Source: CAYUNE01 sp964446115 (GTDB lineage Bacteria > Desulfobacterota > Desulfobulbia > Desulfobulbales > Desulfobulbaceae). Taken from it: a stretch of DNA of 64,000 bases. Below the pieces are notes generated by a model. The model did no database searches, was not told where the DNA came from, and worked only from the letters and a program-made list of their open reading frames with translations. Made by a program: the position numbers and the translations under genes. This document shows positions 1-8,243 of this stretch, piece by piece. The stretch's first letter is position 1, and every line of letters begins with the position of its first letter. The DNA lies in contig CAYUNE010000007.1 in the NCBI GenBank assembly GCA_964446115.1, forward strand, positions 1-64,000, in the 5' to 3' direction.

Positions 1-1
1 G

Positions 2-211
2 GCCACCATCACCTTCCGGGATGGCGGGCTGATTGCAGCCCGCTATGGTGATTCCGACAACCAGGAGGCCGTCTATGCCATTCTGGCCGAACGGGACGGC
101 AGCTTTCGTTTTGAACCCGGTCTGTCAACCGACCTAAAAAGGGCCAGGGAGCTGGGGGATTTTATGATGATCCTCATGGAAGGGCTTCGCCGGGTCGACG
201 AAGCGGAGTGA
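2..211 (+). CDS. DUF4388 (PATAN) domain protein, C-terminal fragment
   Basis: The reading frame is open from the window edge and gives 69 residues before TGA, so this is the 3' end of a gene that starts outside. The visible part matches the end of a DUF4388/PATAN domain: an acidic-Gly-Gly-Leu-Ile turn, a conserved Glu-Ala-Val-Tyr-x-Ile-Leu helix, then Gly-Ser-Phe-x-Phe-x-Pro-Gly. Family knowledge: these domains occur in two-component and GTPase-linked regulatory proteins of Deltaproteobacteria and are probably protein-protein interaction modules. The upstream domains cannot be seen, so the full architecture is unknown. Confidence 0.6.
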   Translation, partial: ATITFRDGGLIAARYGDSDNQEAVYAILAERDGSFRFEPGLSTDLKRARELGDFMMILMEGLRRVDEAE

Positions 212-262
212 TCGCAAAAATTTCCCTCCCCGATTCTCCTGTTTTTCCCGCCTCGGCACCTC

Positions 263-889
263 TCATCTTTCGGCAAAGAGCGGCAGTTCCTGCAGTTTAG
301 TGAAACTTTCCACATGGTAATGGGCATCCAGCTCCGGGTTCTTGAAGGCGATAAAGGTCATGGCAAAGGGCTTGACATGATCGTAGTCAACCTCGCTGTC
401 ACCGATAAAGACGGCCTCTTCCGGAGTCAGCGAAAAATGATCGAGGATAAGTCGCAGGGCATCGGGGGCCGGTTTGGGCCTTTTGACATCCAGGGCGGTG
501 ACCACCTTGTCAAACCAGGGGGTCAGCCGGAACATTTCAAGAATCAGCGGCATGGTGTTGGTGCGGTTGGTGCTGATGGCTGTGTGGAAGCGGGGCTTGA
601 TCCATTGCAGGAAGCTGTGCAGATCGGGTTCCACAATGAGGTGATTCAAAAAGGGGCGATAGTCGAGTTTTCGCTGGTAGCTGAAAACCCGCGACATATC
701 CAGATCACCATGGTGGCGGAAGATATGGGTGATCGAGTCAGTGACGTTGTGGGAGTGAACAAAGTCGATTTCCTGTTCGGTCATGGGGGGGCGATGGAAG
801 TGGGCGAGAAGATGATCGTAATAAACCCGGTTCGCCTCGCGGGAGTCGATCATAACGCCGTCGCAATCGAAAATAACCAGTTTCAGCAT
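263..889 (-). CDS. HAD-superfamily hydrolase (phosphoglycolate phosphatase-like)
   Basis: The protein has 208 residues. HAD motif I (Asp-Cys-Asp-Gly-Val, residues 8-12) holds the nucleophile Asp and the acid/base Asp. A helical cap follows (about 20-90), then motif II around Ser-Thr-Asn-Arg, a Lys (motif III) near Lys-Arg-Pro-Lys-Pro, and motif IV Ile-Gly-Asp-Ser-Glu-Val-Asp. This is the subfamily IA layout of Gph-type phosphatases, which hydrolyse small phosphate esters in the cytoplasm. It lies 45 bp downstream of the YkgJ-family gene on the same strand and is probably the last gene of the secDF operon. The substrate cannot be read from sequence; 2-phosphoglycolate is only the nearest named activity. 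Confidence 0.8.
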   Translation of the reverse strand: MLKLVIFDCDGVMIDSREANRVYYDHLLAHFHRPPMTEQEIDFVHSHNVTDSITHIFRHHGDLDMSRVFSYQRKLDYRPFLNHLIVEPDLHSFLQWIKPRFHTAISTNRTNTMPLILEMFRLTPWFDKVVTALDVKRPKPAPDALRLILDHFSLTPEEAVFIGDSEVDYDHVKPFAMTFIAFKNPELDAHYHVESFTKLQELPLFAER

Positions 890-934
890 GATTACTGTTC
901 TGTTTTCGGTTCGGAATGGTTGATCCGGTCCGGG

Positions 935-1675
935 TCATTTTCGGGGGCCGAACAGCTCCACCGCCAACAGCCGCATTCCCAGTTCAAGTAACCTCTCATC
1001 ATCGCCTGCCAGGGCCAGGGTCTCGTCCATGCCGTGGGCCGGATCAGGGGAGTAGCCGGATTCAGTCAGAAAGCTCCTGAAGCTATCCAGGTCGTAGAGA
1101 AACAGCACAAAGTGATCCGCCGATTTTTTTTCCGGAAGAAATCCCCGTCTTATTTTTTCATGCTGGAGAATGGCTGTGAGCCGGTCGTTGAAGCGGTTGT
1201 AGCGGTCAAGGCCCTGATCGGCACTGTAACTTGCTGCCGTGTGGTTTTCTCCGGCGTCGAAACCGCGGCAGTGGGATTCCCTGAGCAGGACATGGCTTTC
1301 CCTGATCTTTCCCCCGGGCGTGCGATGAACGCCGCGTCCCAGGGGATAGGCCCGGCAGGCTCCCGGCCGGTCCTCGTAGACACGGCATCCCCTTTCACCG
1401 ACAAAGACGCAACTGGCCCGTCCGTCATCCACCATGGTCAGGTAGAGCCCGGGAAAGGGGTTCCGGGGATCTTTTTCTATGATTACATAGCGTTCGAGAA
1501 AGGTTGATGAATCCACTCCAAGGCGCTTTTTTAAGCGAAGGATATCATAGGGTGTCAGTGCCAGCTCAAGTTCCCGGCAGCATTCGGTGAAACAGGCTAC
1601 TCCCGGGTGACACCCAAACCGAAAGGTGGCCTCCGGCGCCAGCCGGATGACGTTATCCGGCAGGTCGGGAATCAT
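935..1675 (-). CDS. YkgJ-family cysteine cluster protein
   Basis: The protein has 246 residues. The N-terminal half carries the Cys pattern of the YkgJ/CxxCxxCC family (UPF0153): Cys18, Cys23, a Cys-Cys-Arg-Glu pair near 32-33, then Cys-Val-Phe and Cys-Arg-Val-Tyr-x-x-Arg-Pro-x-x-Cys-Arg-x-Tyr-Pro at about 109-132. These cysteines are thought to bind a metal, zinc or Fe-S; the function is not established. The start codon overlaps the secDF stop by 4 bp (ATGA), so the two genes are translationally coupled. The C-terminal third has no recognised motif. Confidence 0.8.
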   Translation of the reverse strand: MIPDLPDNVIRLAPEATFRFGCHPGVACFTECCRELELALTPYDILRLKKRLGVDSSTFLERYVIIEKDPRNPFPGLYLTMVDDGRASCVFVGERGCRVYEDRPGACRAYPLGRGVHRTPGGKIRESHVLLRESHCRGFDAGENHTAASYSADQGLDRYNRFNDRLTAILQHEKIRRGFLPEKKSADHFVLFLYDLDSFRSFLTESGYSPDPAHGMDETLALAGDDERLLELGMRLLAVELFGPRK

Positions 1676-4245
1676 GCCTCACCTTTGCGCGGCCAGATGG
1701 TGAGAATGGGGCTGGCAATGAAGATCGACGAATAGGTACCCACAAGAATACCGATGAGCAGGGCGAGGGAGAAGTCGTGGATGACCGAGCCGCCGAAAAA
1801 GACCAGCGCCACCAGCACCAGGGCGGTGGTGAGCGAGGTCACCACCGTTCTGCTCAGTACCTGATTGATGCTGAGGTTGATGACATCATCGATTTTGGCC
1901 TTTGCCTTTTTGCCTGCCAGGTTTTCACGGATGCGGTCAAACACCACCACCGAGTCGTTGAGGGAATAGCCGGCCAGGGTCAGCAAGGCGGTGACGATGA
2001 GCAGGGTGATCTCGATATTTAATATCCAGCAGATGCCCAGCACCACCAGCACGTCATGAAAGGTCGCCGCCGCTGCGGCCAGGCCGAATCTGATATCAAA
2101 ACGCAGGGCCAGATAAATGATGACGCCGAGAAAGGAGATGGCAATGGCCTGAATCGCCTTGTTGCGGAGGACCGCGCTGATGGAGGAGCCGATTTCGGAC
2201 TGACTTTCCAGCACGAAGTTGTGTTCCGGCATCTGTTTGGCGAGAATGGTGCTGAGATCCTTGTCCAGCCGGCTGACAACTTCCTTTGATTTTTTCCGTT
2301 TGACGATGAGCCGGTTTTCACCGGTGACCTGCTGCAGATCCACACCCTCAAGCCCACCCTGCTTAAGGGCCTTGCGCACCTCTTCCAGCTTGAAGGCTTT
2401 GTCGGCCTTGTACTGGAGGAGGGAGCCGCCGGAAAAATCCACTCCCAGGTTGGCCTTGCCGCGGTTGATCTGCACAAAGGCAATGATGCCGATGAGCACC
2501 ATGATGCCGGAAACGGCGAAACTGATTTTCTTGACCTTCATGAAGTCGATATGGGTCTCCTTGAGAAACTGCATGAAGTTGAGGGACTTCATGGCCCTGC
2601 GGCTGTAGAGGATGTCATAGACCAGCCGGGTGCAGAAGAGCACGGCAAAGAGGTTGAAGAGAATGCCCAGAGACAGGGTAACGGCAAATCCCTTGATGGG
2701 GCCGGTGCCGAACAAAAACAGGGCCATGGCGGTGATCAGGGTGGTAACCTGGGAGTCGACAATGGTCCAGAATGCCTTGGCATAGCCGCCGTCCACCGAC
2801 GATTTGACCGATTTCCCCAGGGCGTACTCCTCCCGCATGCGCTCGAAGATGAGCACATTGGCATCCACGGCCATGCCGATGGAGAGAATGATACCGGCGA
2901 TACCGGGCAGGGTGAGAGTGGCGCTGAGCATGGCCAGGCCCACGAAGAGCAAGAGGATGTTGAGGATGAGGGCGAAATCGGCAATGACACCTGACAGCCG
3001 GTAAAAAATCGCCATGAAGATGAGCACCATGAGGGCTCCGAAGAGTCCGGACGTGAGCCCCTTGCGGATGGAATCCTGGCCCAGGCTGGCGCCGACGGTC
3101 AGGTTCTGGATAATTTCCACCGGAGCGGGCAGGGCGCCGACCCGGAGGACAATGGCCAGGTCCGTTGCCTCTTCATGGGTGAAACTTCCGGAGATCTGAG
3201 CGCTGCCCCCGAGGATTTTTTCACGGATGACCGGGGCGGAGCGGACCACTTCGTCAAGAATAATGGCAAGGCGTTTGCCGACATTTTTTTCGGTGATGGC
3301 GGCAAAAATCTTGCCGCCGCGGCTGGTGAGATCCAGGCTGACATAGGGTTCGTTGAAGGTACCGCCGATACGAACCTGGGCGTTTTTTACCATCTCGCCG
3401 GTCATCAGGACCTGGCTCTTGATGAGTAGGGGTTTTTTGATCTCCTTATGGGTCTTGGGGTCGATATCCTTTTCAAAGTAGACCTCGGTATCGGCCGGGA
3501 TCGATCCCTGCAGGGCAAGGTTGAGCTGTTTGCGGGAGCCGTCCGGGGTCCAGCTGCCGTTTTCCACCGCCTTGTTGATGAGCTCCGTCAGATTGACGCC
3601 GCTTTCTTCATCCACCATTTTGAATTCCAGCTGGGCGGTCTGCCCGATGAGATCCATGGCGCGCTTGGGATCCTTGACTCCCGGGAGCTGGACCACGATT
3701 TCATTTTCTCCCTGCCGCAGGATGACCGGTTCGGCAACCCCGAACTGATCAATGCGGTTACGGATGATTTCCAGGGACTGGTTTACGGCGTTTTTGCGGA
3801 TGAACTCCAGCTCCTGGTCGTTGAGTTTCAGGGTGATCCTGGGAAAGCCTCCCTCCTCGGCCACCACGTTGATGTCCAGGTTGGGAAAGTCATCGGTGAC
3901 CAGGTTTTTGACCGCCTCCACCGCGCCGGTGTTGGGGAAGGAAAAGATAATGGTATGTGGATCGCCGGAATCGATACGAACCGCGCGGATATTGTTTTGG
4001 GTGAGGCTCTCTTTAATGTCGCCTGCCGCCAGTTCCAGGGAGTTTTCAGCCGCTTTTTCCAGATCCACCCGCAGGACCAGGTGCATGCCGCCCTGCAGGT
4101 CGAGACCAAGTTTCAGGCCTTCCGGGGCCAGGTACTTGGACCACCAGGTGGGCACCCCCGGAACAAAGGAGGGAAGAACGGTCATCACGGAGAACAGGAT
4201 AAGGACAAGGAGCAGTCCGATTTTGACTTTGAGAGAGGTATTCAT
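1672..4245 (-). CDS. secDF: Protein translocase subunit SecDF (fused SecD-SecF)
   Basis: This 857-residue membrane protein uses the proton-motive force to pull preproteins through SecYEG. An N-terminal transmembrane helix (about 8-28) is followed by the SecD hallmark Leu-Asp-Leu-Gln-Gly-Gly (about 49-54) and a large periplasmic P1 region (about 60-370). Five SecD helices come next, with Gly-Met-Ala-Val-Asp-Ala-Asn-Val-Leu. A second half then starts near residue 570 with the SecF signature Gly-Val-Asp-Phe-Ser-Gly-Gly and five more helices with Ser-Leu-Asn-Asp-Ser-Val-Val. Both subunits are therefore one polypeptide. An AGGAAA ribosome site precedes the ATG. It heads an operon with the YkgJ and HAD genes; no yajC lies beside it. 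Confidence 0.95.
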   Translation of the reverse strand: MNTSLKVKIGLLLVLILFSVMTVLPSFVPGVPTWWSKYLAPEGLKLGLDLQGGMHLVLRVDLEKAAENSLELAAGDIKESLTQNNIRAVRIDSGDPHTIIFSFPNTGAVEAVKNLVTDDFPNLDINVVAEEGGFPRITLKLNDQELEFIRKNAVNQSLEIIRNRIDQFGVAEPVILRQGENEIVVQLPGVKDPKRAMDLIGQTAQLEFKMVDEESGVNLTELINKAVENGSWTPDGSRKQLNLALQGSIPADTEVYFEKDIDPKTHKEIKKPLLIKSQVLMTGEMVKNAQVRIGGTFNEPYVSLDLTSRGGKIFAAITEKNVGKRLAIILDEVVRSAPVIREKILGGSAQISGSFTHEEATDLAIVLRVGALPAPVEIIQNLTVGASLGQDSIRKGLTSGLFGALMVLIFMAIFYRLSGVIADFALILNILLLFVGLAMLSATLTLPGIAGIILSIGMAVDANVLIFERMREEYALGKSVKSSVDGGYAKAFWTIVDSQVTTLITAMALFLFGTGPIKGFAVTLSLGILFNLFAVLFCTRLVYDILYSRRAMKSLNFMQFLKETHIDFMKVKKISFAVSGIMVLIGIIAFVQINRGKANLGVDFSGGSLLQYKADKAFKLEEVRKALKQGGLEGVDLQQVTGENRLIVKRKKSKEVVSRLDKDLSTILAKQMPEHNFVLESQSEIGSSISAVLRNKAIQAIAISFLGVIIYLALRFDIRFGLAAAAATFHDVLVVLGICWILNIEITLLIVTALLTLAGYSLNDSVVVFDRIRENLAGKKAKAKIDDVINLSINQVLSRTVVTSLTTALVLVALVFFGGSVIHDFSLALLIGILVGTYSSIFIASPILTIWPRKGEA

Positions 4246-4335
4246 TGCATAAATTTCCTGGTGATTGAGAAATGACGAATATCCGACAAAATTTTCTTAC
4301 GTTACCAGCATCCTTCATTTGATGCAAGCCGGGAG

Positions 4336-5091
4336 TTACAGTTTCCGGTTGATGGCGGCGGCCATGCAGGCGGCCCCGAAACCGTTGTCGATATTGACCA
4401 CGGCAAGGCCCGGAGCGCAGCTGTTGAGCATACCGAGAAGGGCGCTGATACCGCCGAATCCGGTCCCGTATCCGATACTGGTCGGCACGGCAACAACCGG
4501 TGCCGGTGTCATGCCGGCGACCACTCCGGGCAAGGCCCCTTCCATGCCGGCCGCCACGATGATGACGGGAGCCCGCCGGAGTTCCCTGTGATGGCTGGTA
4601 ATCCTGTGCAACCCGGCAATCCCGGCATCGTAGATGGTGCGCACCGGATGGCCGAAAAATTTCAGCGAGAGACGGGCCTCCTCGGCAACGGCGGTGTCTG
4701 CGGTCCCGGCGGAAATGACCAGCACGGTGCCGCCGGCGCAATTTGTGGGTATATATTGTTCATTGCCGGTGAGCATGCGGGCCTGGTGATGATATTTCAG
4801 CCCGGGCAGATGCTGCAGTACGGCCGCTGCCTTGTCCCGGGAAACCCGGGTGGCGATCACTGTGCTCTGCTTGCCGAGCATGGCGCCCAGGATCTCGACA
4901 AGCTGTTCAACGCTCTTGCCCTGACCGAACACGACTTCCGGCATGCCCGTGCGCAGGCCGCGGTGATGGTCCAACCTGGCGCACTGCAGCTGCTCCATGG
5001 GAAGATGCCGCAGCTGTTGAAGGGCCTCCGTCGTGGAGAGCTGCCCCGTCTGGACCCGGTCGAGGATTTTTTTTAGGTGTTCTTCGTGCAT
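4336..5091 (-). CDS. larB: Nickel-pincer cofactor biosynthesis protein LarB
   Basis: The 251-residue protein corresponds to LarB, which carboxylates nicotinic acid adenine dinucleotide and cleaves its phosphoanhydride in the first step of nickel-pincer nucleotide synthesis. The PurE-like C-terminal half shows Ser-Ala-Gly-Thr-Ala-Asp near 145, Gly-Met-Glu-Gly-Ala-Leu-Pro, Val-Pro-Thr-Ser-Ile-Gly-Tyr-Gly, and Val-Val-Asn-Ile-Asp-Asn-Gly-Phe-Gly-Ala-Ala near the end. I start it at 5091 because GGAG lies 7 bases upstream. A longer frame to 5211 exists, but its 40 extra residues are low-complexity and not family-like. LarC and LarE are not in the window, so the cofactor pathway must be completed elsewhere or this copy works alone. 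Confidence 0.9.
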   Translation of the reverse strand: MHEEHLKKILDRVQTGQLSTTEALQQLRHLPMEQLQCARLDHHRGLRTGMPEVVFGQGKSVEQLVEILGAMLGKQSTVIATRVSRDKAAAVLQHLPGLKYHHQARMLTGNEQYIPTNCAGGTVLVISAGTADTAVAEEARLSLKFFGHPVRTIYDAGIAGLHRITSHHRELRRAPVIIVAAGMEGALPGVVAGMTPAPVVAVPTSIGYGTGFGGISALLGMLNSCAPGLAVVNIDNGFGAACMAAAINRKL

Positions 5092-5302
5092 TTTGAACTC
5101 CGTTTGGGTATAGCGATGGGTGGTATATGATTGACCAATGGATGATTGTCCGATTATACCCGCTGCGTTGATTTCGTCACCGTCATTTGGGTGATCCGTG
5201 TTTACGTTCATCCGCCGGCATGGTAAACTGTTTATTTAATGTGTCGCAATTCGGCATATCGGCCGTTGTCCGTCTCCTCCCAGATTGCAATCAGGAAATA
5301 CA

Positions 5303-6322
5303 ATGGATACCTCGCATCTGCCCCCCTATGTTCAGGCCCTTCTTGATCCGACGATTTTTCGCCACCCGGCGACTGATCCGTCGCTGGTCCAGACCCATAT
5401 CTCCTATGTGATCCTGGCCGGCGATTACGTCTATAAGTTTAAAAAACCCGTGAATTTCGGTTTTCTCGACTTTTCCACCCTGGAAAAACGGCGCCACTGC
5501 TGCGAACAGGAACTACTCCTCAACCGGCGCCTTTGCCCGGAAATCTATCTCGGTCTTGTCGAGGTTCATCGCCGGGGAGAAGGTTTTTCCCTGTCCGGTC
5601 CCGGCGAGGTGGTCGAATACGGGATACGCATGCGGCGAATGCCCGAGGAGCGGATGATGGCCAGGGTGCTTGACCGGGGAGAGCTGGAAAAATCCCACCT
5701 GGATGCCATTGTCGATGTCTTGATACCCTTTTACCGGCAGGCGGAGCGCAGTGGTGAGATAGACGCATTCGGTACGGCCGAGGCGGTGGGGGTCAATGTC
5801 TTCGAAAATTTTGATCAGACCCGGGATTTTGTCGATCAGGGAGCCTTGAGCAAGGCTCAGTTCGATGGAATATCCGCTTATGCCGCCGATTTTTTAAAGG
5901 ATACCGAGAAATTTACCAGTCGTATCCGCGCCGGTCGCATCCGCGACTGTCACGGTGATCTCTACTCGGCCAATATCTGTCTGGCCGACAAGGTATATAT
6001 TTACGACTGTATCGAGTTTAATCAGAGATTTCGCTACAGCGATGTGGCAAGTGATATCGCCTTTCTGGCCATGGATCTCGATTTCCATGGTCAGCTGGAG
6101 CTATCGGCTTATTTGATTGATCGTTTTGTCCGGACTTCGGAAGATGACACTCTGGTGGATATGCTCGATTTTTACAAGTGCTACCGGGCCTATGTGCGGG
6201 GAAAAATCGGCCTGTTTACCGCGGGGGATCCGGCCGTTGATCCTGCCGTCAAAGAGGCCTCTTTGGCTGCGGCCGGCCGTTACTTCCGCCTGGCCGCTGG
6301 TTATGCCGGAATAGAAGGGTGA
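5303..6322 (+). CDS. Aminoglycoside-phosphotransferase-like kinase (COG2187 type)
   Basis: The 339-residue protein has the protein-kinase-like fold of the APH family. Tyr-Lys-Phe-Lys-Lys-Pro-Val near residue 46 fits the nucleotide-binding lysine. Asp-Cys-His-Gly-Asp-Leu at about 212-217 is the catalytic loop, and Tyr-Asp-Cys-Ile-Glu-Phe follows as the metal-binding segment. COG2187 proteins are normally fused to a C-terminal P-loop kinase. Here that second domain is the next gene, 7 bp downstream, so the two halves are separate polypeptides of one operon. The start at 5303 follows an AGGA at good distance; the frame is open slightly further upstream. The substrate is unknown and antibiotic resistance should not be assumed. 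Confidence 0.8.
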   Translation: MDTSHLPPYVQALLDPTIFRHPATDPSLVQTHISYVILAGDYVYKFKKPVNFGFLDFSTLEKRRHCCEQELLLNRRLCPEIYLGLVEVHRRGEGFSLSGPGEVVEYGIRMRRMPEERMMARVLDRGELEKSHLDAIVDVLIPFYRQAERSGEIDAFGTAEAVGVNVFENFDQTRDFVDQGALSKAQFDGISAYAADFLKDTEKFTSRIRAGRIRDCHGDLYSANICLADKVYIYDCIEFNQRFRYSDVASDIAFLAMDLDFHGQLELSAYLIDRFVRTSEDDTLVDMLDFYKCYRAYVRGKIGLFTAGDPAVDPAVKEASLAAAGRYFRLAAGYAGIEG

Positions 6323-6329
6323 CTTTGCC

Positions 6330-6905
6330 GTGATCTTTGTCTTTTTCGGACTCATCGCCTCGGGAAAATCCACCCTGGCCGCCGCTTTTGCCGCCCGCCA
6401 CGACTACGGTTACTTCAATACCGACCGGGTGAGGAAGGAGCTGGCCGGGCTGCGGCCCGAAAAAAGCGATGACAGCGACTATGGAGAGGGGATATATACC
6501 GAAGAGTTTACCGAAAAGACCTATACCGCCATGCTGGAGCGTGCCGAAAAAAAGCTGCGGTGTCTGCCCGGTGTGGTGCTTGACGGATCCTACACGGATC
6601 AACGCCGGCGGCAGGAGGTGAGAGAGATGGCACGCCGCAACAGGGTGGCTGCAGTGTTCATCTACTGCCGCTGCAGCCGGCAGGAAACGAAACGTCGTCT
6701 GCGCCTGCGGGCCGTTGATCCCCATGCGGTTTCCGATGGCCGCTGGGAAATCTTCCTCAGACAGGAAGAAAAATTTGTCTTCCCCCGTGAAATGAAACCC
6801 GGGGAACTTGTGGTCATGGATACCGGTGACTCCGTGGACAACCTGCTTGACCGACTTGAGCGGGAGTTGGCCGAAAGGGCGCTGCATGAGCCGCTCTCAC
6901 GTTGA
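6330..6905 (+). CDS. P-loop ATPase/kinase, split partner of COG2187
   Basis: The 191-residue protein begins at GTG, with an AGGGTGA-type ribosome site overlapping the end of the preceding gene. Walker A is Gly-Leu-Ile-Ala-Ser-Gly-Lys-Ser-Thr at residues 7-15. Thr-Asp-x-Val-Arg-Lys-Glu-Leu and Leu-Asp-Gly-Ser-Tyr follow, typical of the AAA_33/COG0645 small-molecule kinase group. It equals the second half of bifunctional APH/ATP-binding proteins. The tight spacing to the APH-like gene suggests the two act together. The phosphoacceptor is not known. Confidence 0.75.
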   Translation: MIFVFFGLIASGKSTLAAAFAARHDYGYFNTDRVRKELAGLRPEKSDDSDYGEGIYTEEFTEKTYTAMLERAEKKLRCLPGVVLDGSYTDQRRRQEVREMARRNRVAAVFIYCRCSRQETKRRLRLRAVDPHAVSDGRWEIFLRQEEKFVFPREMKPGELVVMDTGDSVDNLLDRLERELAERALHEPLSR

Positions 6906-6923
6906 TTTGCAAGAGGAAAGGGG

Positions 6924-7361
6924 ATGTATACACGAATCTATTACCTGCGTTTTCCCAAGGAAACGTCGGATGAGCCCATTATTTACAAGTTGAGCCGGGA
7001 ATATGACATCGAGTTCAATATCCTGAAGGCGGACATTCTGCCGCAGCGGGAGGGGCTCATGATTCTTGAGCTCAAGGGCAACAAGGAAAATGTCAGGGAG
7101 GGGGTGGCCTATCTGAAGAACTTCGGTGTCCGGGTTGAAAGGCTGGCCGCAAGAATTCACCGCGACGACGAGAAGTGTTTCCAGTGCGGAGCCTGTACCG
7201 GTATCTGCCCCGTGGGAGCCCTTTTCCTTAAGCGGCCGACCATGGAGGTTCTGTTTGACCCGGAGCGCTGCACCGGTTGCAGTCTCTGCGTCACCGCCTG
7301 CCCGGTTCGGGCCATGGAGGTGTCGTTTGATCAGCTCAGCGGCAGGATGGCGGCTGCCTGA
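6924..7361 (+). CDS. NIL-domain 4Fe-4S ferredoxin
   Basis: The 145-residue cytoplasmic protein has an N-terminal NIL domain (about 1-75, with Tyr-Asp-Ile-Glu-Phe-Asn-Ile-Leu) of the kind found after methionine ABC-transporter ATPases. Two 4Fe-4S clusters follow: Cys-x-x-Cys-x-x-Cys-x-x-x-Cys-Pro at about 88-99 and again at about 117-128. NIL-ferredoxins are common in Deltaproteobacteria and methanogens and have been linked to sulfur transfer or homocysteine formation. That link is family knowledge, not shown here. The gene is 18 bp downstream of the kinase pair and probably co-transcribed. It converges with bamD and ends 53 bp from it. Confidence 0.85.
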   Translation: MYTRIYYLRFPKETSDEPIIYKLSREYDIEFNILKADILPQREGLMILELKGNKENVREGVAYLKNFGVRVERLAARIHRDDEKCFQCGACTGICPVGALFLKRPTMEVLFDPERCTGCSLCVTACPVRAMEVSFDQLSGRMAAA

Positions 7362-7414
7362 AAAACGGAAGACATCTCTTTCGATGGCGAAGATGCGTTA
7401 ATTTCAGAGTGGAA

Positions 7415-8185
7415 TCAAAAGAGTTTCCAGTCCGGCAGGGAAAGATCGGGGAGCCAGTCTTTCAGAGTTCTTTTCGGAGGATCGCCGGCCTGGAGGCGGG
7501 CCAGGAGTTTTTTTGCCTTGCCCGCAATCTTGGAGTCCGGATGGGCGGCCAGCAGCGAACGCAGGCGGGCTTCCGCCTGGTTGTATTTTTCGGCGCGCAG
7601 GTAAAACATGGTGACGAAGTATTCGTGGTTTACCAGGAATTCCTCGGCAGCCGCCATTCTCGCCCCGGCCTCTTGGGTGTAAGGTGAATCGGGAAAGGCC
7701 CTCAGCAACCGGCTAAAGGCTGTGATCGCATTTTGGGCGCCTGTAATATCACGGTCGATGCGGTCGATGCGGTTGTAGTCGCACATACCGATCTGGAACA
7801 TCACATAGGGAACGGCCTCGTTGGTGGGGTGGTGTTCCTCGAATTGTTGATACAGGGTTTTGGCCTCTTCGTACTGGCCCATGTAATAGCGGCAGTCCGC
7901 GGCCTTGAGTTCGGCAAGCATGGCCTGGGGGCTGAAGGGAAACAGCTCCATGATCTTCTCAAAGCCCTCCAGGGCGGAATAGTACTTGCCCACGTCATAA
8001 TCATCCATGGCCTCCACGGCCAGGCTTTGAGCCGATATTTCACCCCCGTCCTCGGCACTGCCGGTGAAGTCGAACATCCCCTTGAGGTCGAGATCGGCGC
8101 AACCGCAGGGCAGAAAAACCAGCAGGAGAAACGCGAGCAGGAGGCGGATTGAAGAAGAGAGCCGAGTTCCGCGATGTCCAGCCAT
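7415..8185 (-). CDS. bamD: Outer membrane assembly lipoprotein BamD
   Basis: The 256-residue protein has a basic start, a hydrophobic segment (about 12-26) and a Cys-Gly-Cys at the expected lipobox site, although the residues before the Cys are not canonical. TPR units fill the rest: Tyr-x-x-Ala-Leu-x-x-Phe-x-x-Ile near 55, Tyr-Glu-Glu-Ala-Lys-Thr-Leu-Tyr near 90, and Tyr-Asn-Gln-Ala-Glu-Ala-Arg-Leu near 205. Asn-Ala-Ile-Thr-Ala-Phe-Ser-Arg-Leu and Phe-Pro-Asp-Ser-Pro-Tyr agree with BamD. BamD anchors the BAM complex that inserts beta-barrel proteins. The start at 8185 is set by an AGGAGG site; an upstream ATG at 8308 lacks one. trxB ends 58 bp upstream. Confidence 0.85.
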   Translation of the reverse strand: MAGHRGTRLSSSIRLLLAFLLLVFLPCGCADLDLKGMFDFTGSAEDGGEISAQSLAVEAMDDYDVGKYYSALEGFEKIMELFPFSPQAMLAELKAADCRYYMGQYEEAKTLYQQFEEHHPTNEAVPYVMFQIGMCDYNRIDRIDRDITGAQNAITAFSRLLRAFPDSPYTQEAGARMAAAEEFLVNHEYFVTMFYLRAEKYNQAEARLRSLLAAHPDSKIAGKAKKLLARLQAGDPPKRTLKDWLPDLSLPDWKLF

Positions 8186-8243
8186 GGTGTCCTCCTGTCT
8201 GGAAGAGATCCTCCCCGGGTGCGGGTATCTTCGGGCCATGCGT

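Noticed and set aside
5303..6322. Antibiotic-resistance aminoglycoside kinase
   Set aside because: The gene is a COG2187-type kinase next to its usual partner domain; the APH label reflects fold only.
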